NCBI GenBank assembly: GCA_964570765.1
Contig: CAZMZF010000009.1
Location: forward strand, 26,790-90,789
DNA: 64,000 bases
Origin: CAZMZF01 sp964570765
GTDB lineage: Bacteria > Zixibacteria > MSB-5A5 > RBG-16-43-9
Reading direction: 5' to 3'
Both the position numbers and the translations under genes were made by a program. The notes beneath the pieces were generated by a model. The model did not search any database. It was not told the DNA's origin and saw only the letters and a program-made list of their open reading frames with translations. This document shows positions 49,087 to 57,778 of the stretch, one piece after another (position 1 is the stretch's first letter; the number at the start of each line of letters is the position of its first letter).

Positions 49087-50100
49087 ATGAAAGGAAAATT
49101 CACCATTTTATTTTTAGGCCTAATAATAATCTTGGCAATACTTGTTCATTCAGAGGAGAAGGTATCTCCACGTGCTGATGATATTGACAGGCGCTTTGCG
49201 GATGAGCCCAGCATTGACAGCCTGATCCAAAGCTATCTGAAGGAGATTAATCCAGATAGCATTAAATATCTCACGCAGGGATTGGTGAATTTTAAGACCA
49301 GGTTCATGCTGGCGGATAATCGCAGGGATATAGCATTCTGGATCAAGGACAGATTTGAATCCTTAGGATATACAGATGTGGTGATTGACTCTTTTCAAAA
49401 TACACTTGAGTTCCCTCCAGGATCAAAAAATCTTCACGCCACCTGGCAGTATAATGTGATCGCGACTTTAAAAGGGATTAAAAATCCTGATGATATTTAT
49501 ATACTTGGAGCTCACTATGATTGTTTCATAATGGGTCCAGAGACAGATCCGTTCAAGTTCTCTCCTGGTGCCAATAATAATGCCTCAGGTGTTGCCGCCT
49601 GTCTGGAGATAGCCAGGGTTATGAAGAAAAAAGATTTTAAGCCAAAATCCTCAATTAAATTCATAGCTTTCGGGGCTGAGGAATTTATGACCCTTTTTGT
49701 AGAGGGGAAAAGCGGAAGCGAACATTACGTTAATCAAATTTCTAAATCTAATCAAACGATAAGACTGATGATCGATAATAATCAAATCAGCTATTCTCCT
49801 CCTTCTGAGATGTGGAAGCTTGATTTCCAAAATTACCCCGGTTCTGAATGGGTAACTGATTTAGCTCACGGCATTTGCGAAAAATATACTAAAATCACCC
49901 CCATGGACACTAATGACCATATAAATTACACAGATGCTTATTATTTTTGGAAGACAGGTTATCCAGCGATATTCTTTGAAGAATTTCATTTCAATCCTTA
50001 TACTTTTACAGAGAAGGATGTAATGGAAAACTGCAATCTAGCATATTGTGCTGAGGTTACGAAAATCTCCGGTGGTATTTTGGTGTACTGCAATTATTGA
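49087..50100 (+). CDS. M28-family zinc peptidase, secreted
   Basis: The protein has a signal peptide (FTILFLGLIIILAILVHS) and an M28 aminopeptidase-type domain. Ligand motifs are ILGAHYDCF (His), IAFGAEEFM (Glu pair), LMIDNNQI (Asp) and DTNDHINYTDAYYF (His). At the place of the bridging aspartate the sequence is PGANNNASG, where the family normally has an N-D-N or D-D-N motif; the ligand Asp is replaced by Asn (codon AAT), so activity is open. The frame opens at 48985, but its first 34 codons run through intergenic repeat DNA (PLPIPLPQGGEG). The ATG at 49087 begins the signal peptide and is preferred. Confidence 0.85.
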   Translation: MKGKFTILFLGLIIILAILVHSEEKVSPRADDIDRRFADEPSIDSLIQSYLKEINPDSIKYLTQGLVNFKTRFMLADNRRDIAFWIKDRFESLGYTDVVIDSFQNTLEFPPGSKNLHATWQYNVIATLKGIKNPDDIYILGAHYDCFIMGPETDPFKFSPGANNNASGVAACLEIARVMKKKDFKPKSSIKFIAFGAEEFMTLFVEGKSGSEHYVNQISKSNQTIRLMIDNNQISYSPPSEMWKLDFQNYPGSEWVTDLAHGICEKYTKITPMDTNDHINYTDAYYFWKTGYPAIFFEEFHFNPYTFTEKDVMENCNLAYCAEVTKISGGILVYCNY

Positions 50101-50175
50101 AAGAGTATCGATGTGATATAATGTGAAGTTAAGGCTTTACACTCCAGTTCCTTTTTAAAAACCCATTTAAAAATC

Positions 50176-50204
50176 TTGACAAAACTAATCTCCTAACGTA
50201 TAAG
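50176..50204 (+). promoter_or_regulatory. sigma70-type promoter for the glycan cluster
   Basis: TTGACA (50176-50181), a 17-base spacer and TATAAG (50199-50204), about 80 bases before the acyl carrier protein start. All following genes to 59260 are on the same strand. Confidence 0.7.
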
Positions 50205-50282
50205 TTAAATCAGTAAGAAATGTTCCGATAAAGATAAAGGTAATGGATTATTCTTTTGACTGATCAAACCCAAGGAGAACAG

Positions 50283-50537
50283 ATGCTAATAGAAGAGAAG
50301 ATAAAAAGTTTCATTCAGGATAATTTCCTTTTAGGGGATAAAAATAGAGTCATAAAAGAAGATGAGTCCTTTCTTCAGGGAGGGACAATAGATTCAACTG
50401 GAGTGTTGGAGCTGGTCAATTTTATCGAGGAGACCTATAAAATCAAGGTGGAAGATGAGGAGCTTATCCCGGAGAACTTAGATTCTATTAAGAACTTAGT
50501 AGCCTACATAAAAAGAAAAAACGGGTCTATAAGTTAA
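50283..50537 (+). CDS. acyl carrier protein
   Basis: The 84-residue protein is a four-helix carrier with the phosphopantetheine site in GGTIDSTGVLELVNFIEE. The Asp-Ser pair is present, with Thr where many have Leu or Met. It is not the housekeeping AcpP but the type found next to AMP-dependent ligases in surface-glycan or lipid loci. The frame could be read from a TTG at 50256. The ATG at 50283 is preferred because AAGGAGAAC precedes it directly. The ligase gene follows after 21 bases and would charge it. Confidence 0.88.
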   Translation: MLIEEKIKSFIQDNFLLGDKNRVIKEDESFLQGGTIDSTGVLELVNFIEETYKIKVEDEELIPENLDSIKNLVAYIKRKNGSIS

Positions 50538-50558
50538 GATTTTAAAAAGACTATCTTT

Positions 50559-52100
50559 ATGTTATTAAACCATTTCTTGGAAAATAGTGCAAAAAGATTT
50601 CCAGATAAAGTTGCCTTAGTCTTTCAAAAGGAAAGATTGACTTATCAGGAGATTGATAAATCCGCCAATAGATTAGCTTCAGGGTTAAAAAAGTTAGGAG
50701 TGGAGAGAGGTGAGAGGGTAGCAATTTTTTTAGAAAATTCAGTAGAGTCGGTTATATCCATCTTCGGAATTTTGAAAGCAGATGCAGTCTTTGTAGTTGT
50801 AAACTCCACCACCAAGAAAGATAAACTAATTTATATCTTGAACAACTGTCAGGTCAAAGCCCTGATCACCAGCACTGATAAATGGGAACTGATCAAAGAA
50901 GTTTTACAAAAAACTCACTGGGTTAAATTTGTAGCTCTGGCTGGGGAGCTTAAAACCGAAGAAAAGGTTTTTGATGATAAAAAAGTCTTTAATTTTAAAG
51001 AACTCGTAAATTCCTATCCAGATAATCCTCCTGTAAATAGAAATATCGACATAGACTTAGCCAGTATCATCTATACCTCAGGCACGACCGGGAACCCCAA
51101 AGGGGTGATGCTTTCCCATCTGAATATGGTCTCTGCGGCAAACTCCATTACTCAGTATTTAGAAAATACCAGCGATGATATAATTCTTGACATTCTGCCC
51201 TTATCTTTCGATTACGGGCTCTATCAGGTTTTAATGGGGTTCAAGATCGGAGGAAGGGTAATCTTAGAGAAAAGCTTTTTATACCCTTATGTGATTATTG
51301 ATCTTATGTTAAAGGAGAAGGTAACCGGGTTCCCAGGAGTCCCCACTATCTTTGCCATCTTGCTTCAATTAGAGGATTTGAAAAAGCAGAATTTCGATTC
51401 CTTAAGATATATAACCAACACTGCGGCAGCTTTGCCGGTCTCTTTCATAAAAAAAATAAGGGAGACTTTCCCTAAAGCCAGATTATATTCAATGTATGGT
51501 CTGACCGAATGCAAAAGGGTATCTTACCTTCCACCAGAAGAACTTGATCGAAAACCTGCCTCCATAGGTAAGGGAATGCCGAATGAGGAGGTTTACATAG
51601 TAAATGAAAATGGTGAAAAAGTTGGTCCAGGAGAAGTAGGAGAATTGGTAATAAGGGGCTCCAACGTAATGCTTGGTTACTGGGAGCTTCCAGAGGAAAC
51701 TGCTAAGGTTTTAAAGATAGGTTCATTGCCCTGGGAAAGGGTTCTATATACTGGCGATTTATTCAAGATGGATGAGGAGGGGTTTCTATATTTCGTAGGT
51801 AGAAAAGACGACATCATTAAATGCCGGGGTGAGAAGGTAAGCCCTAAAGAGATAGAGAACGCTTTATATAACCTGGAAGGTGTATTAGAGACCGCAGTGG
51901 TTGGAGTACCAGATGAGATCTTAGGACAGGCGATAAAGGCATTTGTGGTTTTAAAAGAAGGGGTAAACCTTTCAGAAAAAGATATTTTGAGGTATTGTTC
52001 AAAAAACTTAGAGGATTTTATGGTTCCCAAATTTGTGGAATTAGTTGAAGCTTTACCCAAAACCGAATCAGGGAAAATCAGAAAAGTTGGCTTGAAATAA
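50559..52100 (+). CDS. AMP-dependent acyl-CoA/ACP ligase
   Basis: The 513-residue protein is a complete adenylate-forming enzyme. It has the P-loop SIIYTSGTTGNPKGVMLSH, a middle LYSMYGLTECKRVSYLPPEE, the YTGDLFKMDEEGFLYFVGRK hinge and the C-terminal catalytic lysine in PKTESGKIRKVGLK. It activates a carboxylic acid with ATP and passes it to a thiol, here probably the acyl carrier protein encoded just upstream. Such ligase/carrier pairs occur at the head of glycan loci with exosortase-like systems, but no exosortase is in the window. Confidence 0.92.
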   Translation: MLLNHFLENSAKRFPDKVALVFQKERLTYQEIDKSANRLASGLKKLGVERGERVAIFLENSVESVISIFGILKADAVFVVVNSTTKKDKLIYILNNCQVKALITSTDKWELIKEVLQKTHWVKFVALAGELKTEEKVFDDKKVFNFKELVNSYPDNPPVNRNIDIDLASIIYTSGTTGNPKGVMLSHLNMVSAANSITQYLENTSDDIILDILPLSFDYGLYQVLMGFKIGGRVILEKSFLYPYVIIDLMLKEKVTGFPGVPTIFAILLQLEDLKKQNFDSLRYITNTAAALPVSFIKKIRETFPKARLYSMYGLTECKRVSYLPPEELDRKPASIGKGMPNEEVYIVNENGEKVGPGEVGELVIRGSNVMLGYWELPEETAKVLKIGSLPWERVLYTGDLFKMDEEGFLYFVGRKDDIIKCRGEKVSPKEIENALYNLEGVLETAVVGVPDEILGQAIKAFVVLKEGVNLSEKDILRYCSKNLEDFMVPKFVELVEALPKTESGKIRKVGLK

Positions 52101-52109
52101 AGGAGAGAA

Positions 52110-53078
52110 ATGGAGTTTCATAAAAATATCCTGGACATAAACCCTGACAAGGAATGTAATAGGATTTGCGAATTTATAAAAGAGCAGGTCTTTTCACGTT
52201 TCAGAAGGGAAGGTGGAGTGGTGGGGATAAGCGGAGGGATTGACTCAGCTTTAACCGCGGCTTTATCTGTTAGAGCTCTGGGTAAGGATAAAGTTTTGGG
52301 GGTTCTTCTACCAGAGAAAGAATCCAACCCTGTAAGTCTTACCTATGGGGAGCTTTTAATAAAAAGACTCGGTATAAGAAGTGAAAAAGTCGACATAACA
52401 CAAGCTCTGGAGAGTCTTGGATCTTACAGTAGAAGGGATGAGATAATCAAAAAAATATTTCCAGAATATGATAATACCTACAAGATCAAGATCGGACTTC
52501 CTCAAGACCTTTTGGAAAGGGACCGGATTAACTATTTCAGCTTGAAGATAATAAGCTCTATGGGTGAGGAGAAAAGCTTTCGTTTATCCAAAGATCAGCT
52601 TTTGGGGATTGTGGCGGCTACGGATATAAAACAGAGGACCAGGATGACTCAACTTTACTATTATGCTGAAAAAAATAACTATTTAGTTGTTGGCACTACC
52701 AATTATAGCGAATATGCTCAAGGATTTTTTGTGAAATTCGGGGATGGGGGGGTAGATTTAGAGCCAATAGCTCATCTTTATAAGACCCAGGTCTACCAAT
52801 TGTCTAAATATTTAGATATACCTGAAGAAATTATCGATAGAGAGCCAAGCCCTGATACTTTCTCTGCAGTGGTAAGTGATCAGGAGTTTTATTTCTGTAT
52901 ACCGTATGACCTTTTAGACCTGCTCTTATATGCCCAGGAGAACAAAATCCCCTTGAATAAGGTAAGTGAAGTCTTAAATCTCCCAGAAGAGCAGATAAAA
53001 AGAGCTTATAGAGATTTTGACCAGAAAAAGAAAGCATCTGCTCATCTGGTCCAGACTGCCCCTAATCTACTTTGCTGA
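52110..53078 (+). CDS. NAD+ synthase-like PP-loop amidating enzyme
   Basis: The 322-residue protein is of the ammonia-dependent NAD synthase family, with the PP-loop GGVVGISGGIDSALTAAL, VVGTTNYSEYAQGFFVKFGD and the late LEPIAHLYKTQVYQLSKYL. It has no glutaminase domain. The housekeeping nadE is elsewhere in the window. This copy sits in a glycan cluster next to another PP-loop enzyme, so it may amidate a sugar or acyl precursor instead of making NAD. That is inference from context. A 52-bp hairpin element lies between it and the next gene. Confidence 0.82.
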   Translation: MEFHKNILDINPDKECNRICEFIKEQVFSRFRREGGVVGISGGIDSALTAALSVRALGKDKVLGVLLPEKESNPVSLTYGELLIKRLGIRSEKVDITQALESLGSYSRRDEIIKKIFPEYDNTYKIKIGLPQDLLERDRINYFSLKIISSMGEEKSFRLSKDQLLGIVAATDIKQRTRMTQLYYYAEKNNYLVVGTTNYSEYAQGFFVKFGDGGVDLEPIAHLYKTQVYQLSKYLDIPEEIIDREPSPDTFSAVVSDQEFYFCIPYDLLDLLLYAQENKIPLNKVSEVLNLPEEQIKRAYRDFDQKKKASAHLVQTAPNLLC

Positions 53079-53146
53079 AAAAATAGATTCAGTGGAGAGG
53101 AAGACAATAAAAATCATTAAGAAAGAAAAGATTTTGCTGAAGAATT

Positions 53147-53198
53147 GTAGTTGCTCGATTCATCGAGCAGAAAAATGCCCAATGAATTGGGCAACTAC
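53147..53198. repeat. paired-hairpin element (perfect three-way-junction form)
   Basis: GTAGTTGC and GCAACTAC form the outer stem. Inside are TGCTCGAT-TC-ATCGAGCA and TGCCCAAT-GA-ATTGGGCA, joined by GAAAAA. The element can fold as two hairpins or as a three-way junction. It lies inside the glycan operon, between two co-directed genes. Confidence 0.85.
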
Positions 53199-53226
53199 CT
53201 GAAAATCTAAGAAAAGGTAAAACCTT

Positions 53227-54222
53227 ATGAAAATCTGTAGCAATTGTGTGCTTCCGGAAACCTTCCCCGGCATTAGTTTCAATCCAATGGGGGTTTGTAA
53301 TTTCTGTCAGGATTTTAAGGGAAAAGAGCATTTGGAAAAAGAAAAGGAGAAATATAAACAAAGATTAGATGAGCTTCTAAGTAAATTCAAAGGGTCCTCG
53401 TCTTACGATGCTCTGATGGCTTATTCCGGTGGAAAGGACAGCACCTATACTTTAAGTATTTTAAAAGAAAAATATGACTTAAAAGTCTTAGCCTTAACCT
53501 TTGATAACGGTTTCCTTTCAGAACAGGCTCTAAAAAACATAAGGGAGGTTGTGGAGAATTTAGGAGTTGACCATATATTTTTTAAACCGGACTTCGCACT
53601 CTTAAAAAAAATCTTTTTAATCGGGACAAGGGAGGATATCTTCTCCCGTAAAACCTTAGATCGGGCAAGCACCATCTGCACCTCCTGTATGGGAATAGTC
53701 AAGTTCACTACACTAAGATTGGCTCTGGAGAAGAAAATACCCTTTATCACCTATGGCTGGTCGCCAGGTCAGGCTCCAATCTCTGCTTCGATTTTCAAGA
53801 ATAACCCCTCTATGCTAAAACAAATGCAGGAAGCCATAAAGGGACCACTTTTCAAAATATTGGGAGAAAGGATTAATCCCTATTTTTTAGAGGAAAAAGA
53901 TTTTGAGCAGAAAGAGTTTTTCCCCTATAATATTAGTCCATTAGCCTTTTTAGAATATGACGAGAATAAAATCTTCAAGAAATTAGAGACCCTTTCCTGG
54001 AGTATGCCGGTTGACACTGACTCAAACTCGACTAACTGCCTTTTGAATTCATTTGCCAACTTAGTGCACAAACAAAAGTTTGGCTTTCATCCCTATGCCT
54101 TCGAGCTGGCAAAATTAGTTCGAGAGGGTTATCTGGATCGCCAGGAAGCTTTAAATAGAATAAATATACCTGAAGATTCAAATACAGTTAATTTGGTAAG
54201 AAGAAAGTTGGGATTGACCTAA
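53227..54222 (+). CDS. PP-loop enzyme of N-acetyl-sugar amidotransferase (WbpG) type
   Basis: The 331-residue protein begins with a zinc-type cluster (CSNCVLPETFPGISFNPMG, then CNFC) and has the PP-loop MAYSGGKDSTYTLSILKE. Another cysteine pair CTSCMGIVKF and the block PFITYGWSPGQAP follow. This matches the WbpG/PseA-like enzymes that amidate N-acetyl sugar acids in LPS or flagellin glycans with ammonia from HisH/HisF-type partners. No such partner is adjacent; the NAD-synthase-like protein upstream could have a related role. Confidence 0.85.
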   Translation: MKICSNCVLPETFPGISFNPMGVCNFCQDFKGKEHLEKEKEKYKQRLDELLSKFKGSSSYDALMAYSGGKDSTYTLSILKEKYDLKVLALTFDNGFLSEQALKNIREVVENLGVDHIFFKPDFALLKKIFLIGTREDIFSRKTLDRASTICTSCMGIVKFTTLRLALEKKIPFITYGWSPGQAPISASIFKNNPSMLKQMQEAIKGPLFKILGERINPYFLEEKDFEQKEFFPYNISPLAFLEYDENKIFKKLETLSWSMPVDTDSNSTNCLLNSFANLVHKQKFGFHPYAFELAKLVREGYLDRQEALNRINIPEDSNTVNLVRRKLGLT

Positions 54223-54249
54223 TTTCAATCTGCGAGGCGATGCTCTAAT

Positions 54250-55287
54250 ATGAATTATTCAGTTACCAGTGCAGATTTGGACCGAGATAAAGATGATATC
54301 CTTTTGCTCTTGAAAAGAAATTTTCCGGACATTCCACCAGAGAGATACGATAGTATTTATCAAAAAAATCCAGATGGAAAAGCTTTGAGCTGGACTGCCC
54401 TTGAGACAAACACTGGATCATTGGTCGGTACTACGAGCCTATTCCCCCGTAAGATGATCATAGCTGGTAAGACCGTTAAGGTGGGAATAGCAGGGGATTT
54501 TGCAGTTAATCAGGAGCACAGAGGCTCCAATGTCGCTATAAAATTACAGAGGGCAGTTATTGCCAGCCTGAACCAAAATGACTTTGAATTCATTTATGGC
54601 ATCTCGAATCGAAAAGCAGAACCGGCCCAGCTTAGAGTGGGATACGTTCTATTGGGCAAAACCGATAGATGGGCGAAATTGCTGAAGACCAGAAGATACT
54701 TCAAGGCTTCGGCCCTCCATTGGCTGGTGTCAAGACCTTTAGATTTTATAATAAAGATTCTCTCCAAAGAAGCAAGATACCGAAGAGGGGAAGGCTACAC
54801 TATCCAGAGATTAAACTCTTTTGATCAAAGGTTTGATCTTTTATGGAAGAAAGCCTCAAAGCAGTTTAACATAATTAGCGAAAGATCTAAAGAATATCTA
54901 AACTGGAGATATGGAAAATCTCCACACCGAAACTATCATATTTTTTCGCTAATCCAGAAAGATACCCAGGAGATCTGGGGATATATAGTTTACTATCTCC
55001 AGGATCAGGTCTGTTTTATCGCCGATATGTTATTTCTTGATTTCGGTTCAACCTTTGAGACCTTATTATCAGAGTTTATTCTTTACTTAAGAGGTCAAGA
55101 GGTTGAGTCTATATCCATCCTTCTTTTTGGTTGTCCACCCTTAGCTCAGAAATTAAAAAGCTTTGGTTTTTCTTGTCGTGAGAAGGAATCGAGTATCTTG
55201 GTTTATCTGGATAAGAACTCCCCGTATGCTGATTTGGTTTTGAATAACAATAATTGGCTTTTGTTGGAGGGTGACAGAGACATATGA
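54250..55287 (+). CDS. GNAT-type acyltransferase of glycan cluster
   Basis: The 345-residue protein has a GNAT core near residues 40-130 (GSLVGTTSLFPRKMIIAGK, VGIAGDFAVNQEHRGSNVAI, FIYGISNRKAEPAQLRVGYV), with the acetyl-CoA loop in QEHRGSNVA. The C-terminal half has YLNWRYGKSPHRNYHIFSL, a stretch I know from acyltransferase-like proteins in polysaccharide loci. It may acylate a sugar or an amino group of the surface polymer. The start ATG is preceded by a purine-rich GCGAGGCGATGC. Confidence 0.8.
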   Translation: MNYSVTSADLDRDKDDILLLLKRNFPDIPPERYDSIYQKNPDGKALSWTALETNTGSLVGTTSLFPRKMIIAGKTVKVGIAGDFAVNQEHRGSNVAIKLQRAVIASLNQNDFEFIYGISNRKAEPAQLRVGYVLLGKTDRWAKLLKTRRYFKASALHWLVSRPLDFIIKILSKEARYRRGEGYTIQRLNSFDQRFDLLWKKASKQFNIISERSKEYLNWRYGKSPHRNYHIFSLIQKDTQEIWGYIVYYLQDQVCFIADMLFLDFGSTFETLLSEFILYLRGQEVESISILLFGCPPLAQKLKSFGFSCREKESSILVYLDKNSPYADLVLNNNNWLLLEGDRDI

Positions 55288-55317
55288 GAAATAACTTTTA
55301 AGAGATTTGGCAGTGAC

Positions 55318-55508
55318 AGTTTTGACCGAGATTTTAAGTGGGGAGAAGTGCCAAAGGAGATACTTGAGCTTTCTCATGCAATTTTGACCCTCCTAAAGTA
55401 AGAAAACTTGCTTCCGATATGAGAAAAAGAGCCCGTTTTGACTGGAAGAATTACTTGATATCCGAAAAAACATCCATCCGGCAGAGAAGCTTTTTTTCTA
55501 ACTTATAA
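55318..55508 (+). pseudogene. possible frameshifted gene relic (glycosyltransferase tail?)
   Basis: Between two intact genes one frame reads DRDFKWGEVPKEILELSHA. A second frame continues FDPPKVRKLASDMRKRARF and DWKNYLISEK to a stop at 55506-55508. Joined by a frameshift these look like the C-terminal end of a glycosyltransferase. No upstream part remains. The call rests on the look of the residues only. Confidence 0.35.
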
Positions 55509-55515
55509 ACTTATA

Positions 55516-56547
55516 ATGGAAAAAATTAAAAGCTTAGCTAAAAGTATCCTCTATTATTCCAGATATTATCATCTGATCAGTTTCTGGCATGATTTGACCC
55601 ATCCGGAATGGAAATTGATAATTCTGGCCTATCACAACATCTCGGATGGATCCAGTCATCCTGTTAACCTCAGGCCCGAGATCACTGCCCAGCAACTCGA
55701 ACTCCAACTGGAGATTTTGAAGAAGTCCTACCAGGTTGTATCGCTGGAAGAGGGCATAAAGTTTTTGAAAAGGGGGAAAGAGTTGAAGGATAAGTTGGTG
55801 GCGATTACCTTCGATGATAGTTATGAGTCCTTTTACACTTTTGCCTTCCCACTGCTTAAAAAATATAATTTCCCAGCTACCGTGTTCTTGCCCACCGATT
55901 TTATCAACAGCCAGAGAATATTTTGGTGGGATGAGTTGCATCAGGTCTTATCTTATGCTGTTCCGTCAGGTGAATCCGCATCCGTTTTGATTCCTGTTAT
56001 TGGCGAGAAACTGGCGAAACAGTTCTATGAAGCAGAGAAAGATTTTAAACGTAAAGAACAATTTCTGGAATCTCTGGAGTTCTATTTAAGGAACATTGAG
56101 GATGGACTGAGACAGGAAAAGATCGAAAGACTTAAAGAACTCCTGCTGACAGATCATAATGTGAAATTGGCAAAACTAAGAAGCTTAAGCTGGGATCAAA
56201 TAGCGGAGATGTCCAGGGAGGGCATCAGCTTTGGATCTCATACCTGTTCTCATCTGAACCTCAAATTTGCATCTCTCGAAAAAGCCTGGGAGGAGTTAAC
56301 CAAATCCAAAGAAATTATCGAAGAGAAAATTAAAGCCAAGGTGGTCAGTTTTGCTTATCCCTTCGAGGCCGATTTTGAAACACACCTTCGGGTTAGACCT
56401 ATTCTAATCAATTTAAAATATGAATGTGCCTGTGCTGGTTGGATGGGGGTGAACTTATCCAATCTTGATCCTTTTTTCTTGAGAAGGATGACTTTGCCAA
56501 TGTCCACATGGAAACTCCTGGTCGTCAGGGAGCTTTTATTATGTTAG
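55516..56547 (+). CDS. polysaccharide deacetylase (NodB family)
   Basis: The 343-residue protein has the NodB motifs: ILAYHNISDGSSHPV near the start, LVAITFDDSYESFYTFAFPL with the catalytic and metal-binding aspartates, and ISFGSHTCSHLNLKFASLEK with the H-x3-H type zinc ligands. VVSFAYPFEADFETHLRVRP contains the Tyr-Pro motif. It removes acetyl groups from N-acetylated sugars of the exported polymer or a lipid-linked precursor. There is no clear signal peptide, so it may act in the cytoplasm or be exported by another route. Confidence 0.9.
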   Translation: MEKIKSLAKSILYYSRYYHLISFWHDLTHPEWKLIILAYHNISDGSSHPVNLRPEITAQQLELQLEILKKSYQVVSLEEGIKFLKRGKELKDKLVAITFDDSYESFYTFAFPLLKKYNFPATVFLPTDFINSQRIFWWDELHQVLSYAVPSGESASVLIPVIGEKLAKQFYEAEKDFKRKEQFLESLEFYLRNIEDGLRQEKIERLKELLLTDHNVKLAKLRSLSWDQIAEMSREGISFGSHTCSHLNLKFASLEKAWEELTKSKEIIEEKIKAKVVSFAYPFEADFETHLRVRPILINLKYECACAGWMGVNLSNLDPFFLRRMTLPMSTWKLLVVRELLLC

Positions 56548-56853
56548 TCTTGGAAAGTCGAAAAGAAAGTTTTTTATACCTATTGTATGTGTGTGGCAAT
56601 TTCAACCTATAACCGACCTCTAATTCAACTAAAAAAGGACTTGCTTCAAAAGAAAGTCGGCTTTACCTTATACCAAGAAAAAAAGCACTCGTGCACCAAG
56701 ATTTATTGCTGGATTTCGTTTCCTAATGCAAAAGCCATCGAAAGTTTTAAGAAATCGAAAGGCAGAAATGAAGAGAACTTCAAATTGATAACTGATTGAC
56801 AAAATTAGAAAACTTGTCAGCTTGGTTTTGCCAGGAATATCCAGGGTAAAAAG
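56548..56853. other. intergenic gap with an unconvincing 70-codon frame
   Basis: A frame at 56587-56799 could encode 70 residues (starting MCVAISTYNRPLIQL), but it has no ribosome-binding site and no recognised domain. The text STYNRP recalls the start of family-2 glycosyltransferases, so it might be another relic. Confidence 0.3.
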
Positions 56854-57777
56854 ATGAGAATTCTACACGGTCCTCATGATTATGGGGGACAGGGATCTAA
56901 GATTTCGCGGGCTCAGAGGAAATTAGGACACAGAAGTGACTTTGCAGTTTTCCGTTCCTCTTACTTACATTTCCCTGTAGATTTCGTTTTGAGGGATGAA
57001 AAAGGTGGCTGGTCTCGAACCAAAAAACTTTTTTTCCTGTTAAAATGCCTGCAGGACTATGATGTCTTCCATTTTCATTCAGAATCTATTTTCGCCGCGG
57101 AATTCAGGGATATCCCTCTATTAAAAAAACTGGGTAAAAAGGTTATCTTTCATTTTCATGGAAGCGAGATCAGGGGTAAAAAAATGCACCCACGCATAAA
57201 ATTGGCAGATGCCAGATTAGTCTCCAGCCCGGACCTTCTTCAATATGCTCCAGATGGAATCTGGATACCCCAGCCGGTTGATTTAGAATACTGGAAACCT
57301 CTACCAGATTTTAATCCAGAGAAAGCTCTTATCATAATCCATGCGCCAACTCACCGGAACAAAAAAGGGACAGATTTAATCCTCTTAACCATACAGGAAT
57401 TAAAAAAAGAGGGTTATCCAGTGGAACTTTCTTTAATTGAGGGGAAACCTTATGAGAGTTTAAAGTCTTATTATCAAAAAGGGGATATCTTTATGGATCA
57501 GATCCTCATTGGCACTTATGGAAACTTCTCCATAGAGGGTATGGCTTTAAAAAAGCCGATTTGTGTCTTTATAACCGACGAAGCCTCACGCCTTTATCCT
57601 GAAGAACTTCCGGTGATGAATACCTCTCCGGATAATTTAAAACAAAACCTGATAAAATTAATTGAAGATGAGAAATTAAGAATTGATTTAGGAGAAAAAG
57701 GCCGGGCTTATGTAGAAAAATATCATGATGTCCAGAAAGTAGCTTTAAAGTGCCTTTCAATTTACCGAAATTGCTAA
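56854..57777 (+). CDS. glycosyltransferase, GT-B fold
   Basis: The 307-residue protein starts MRILHGPHDYGGQGSKISRA and contains DVFHFHSESIFAAEFRDIPL and KKVIFHFHGSEIRGKK. VDLEYWKPLPDF, the nucleotide-sugar site IIHAPTHRNKKGTDLILLTI and GNFSIEGMALKKPICVFI with the acidic residue of GT4-like enzymes follow. It is somewhat shorter than typical GT4 members. It would add a sugar to a lipid-linked glycan. The flippase gene starts 2 bases after its stop. Confidence 0.88.
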   Translation: MRILHGPHDYGGQGSKISRAQRKLGHRSDFAVFRSSYLHFPVDFVLRDEKGGWSRTKKLFFLLKCLQDYDVFHFHSESIFAAEFRDIPLLKKLGKKVIFHFHGSEIRGKKMHPRIKLADARLVSSPDLLQYAPDGIWIPQPVDLEYWKPLPDFNPEKALIIIHAPTHRNKKGTDLILLTIQELKKEGYPVELSLIEGKPYESLKSYYQKGDIFMDQILIGTYGNFSIEGMALKKPICVFITDEASRLYPEELPVMNTSPDNLKQNLIKLIEDEKLRIDLGEKGRAYVEKYHDVQKVALKCLSIYRNC

Positions 57778-57778
57778 T

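Noticed and set aside
56587..56799. 70-codon frame between deacetylase and glycosyltransferase genes
   Set aside because: No ribosome-binding site and no domain support; mentioned only as a possible relic.
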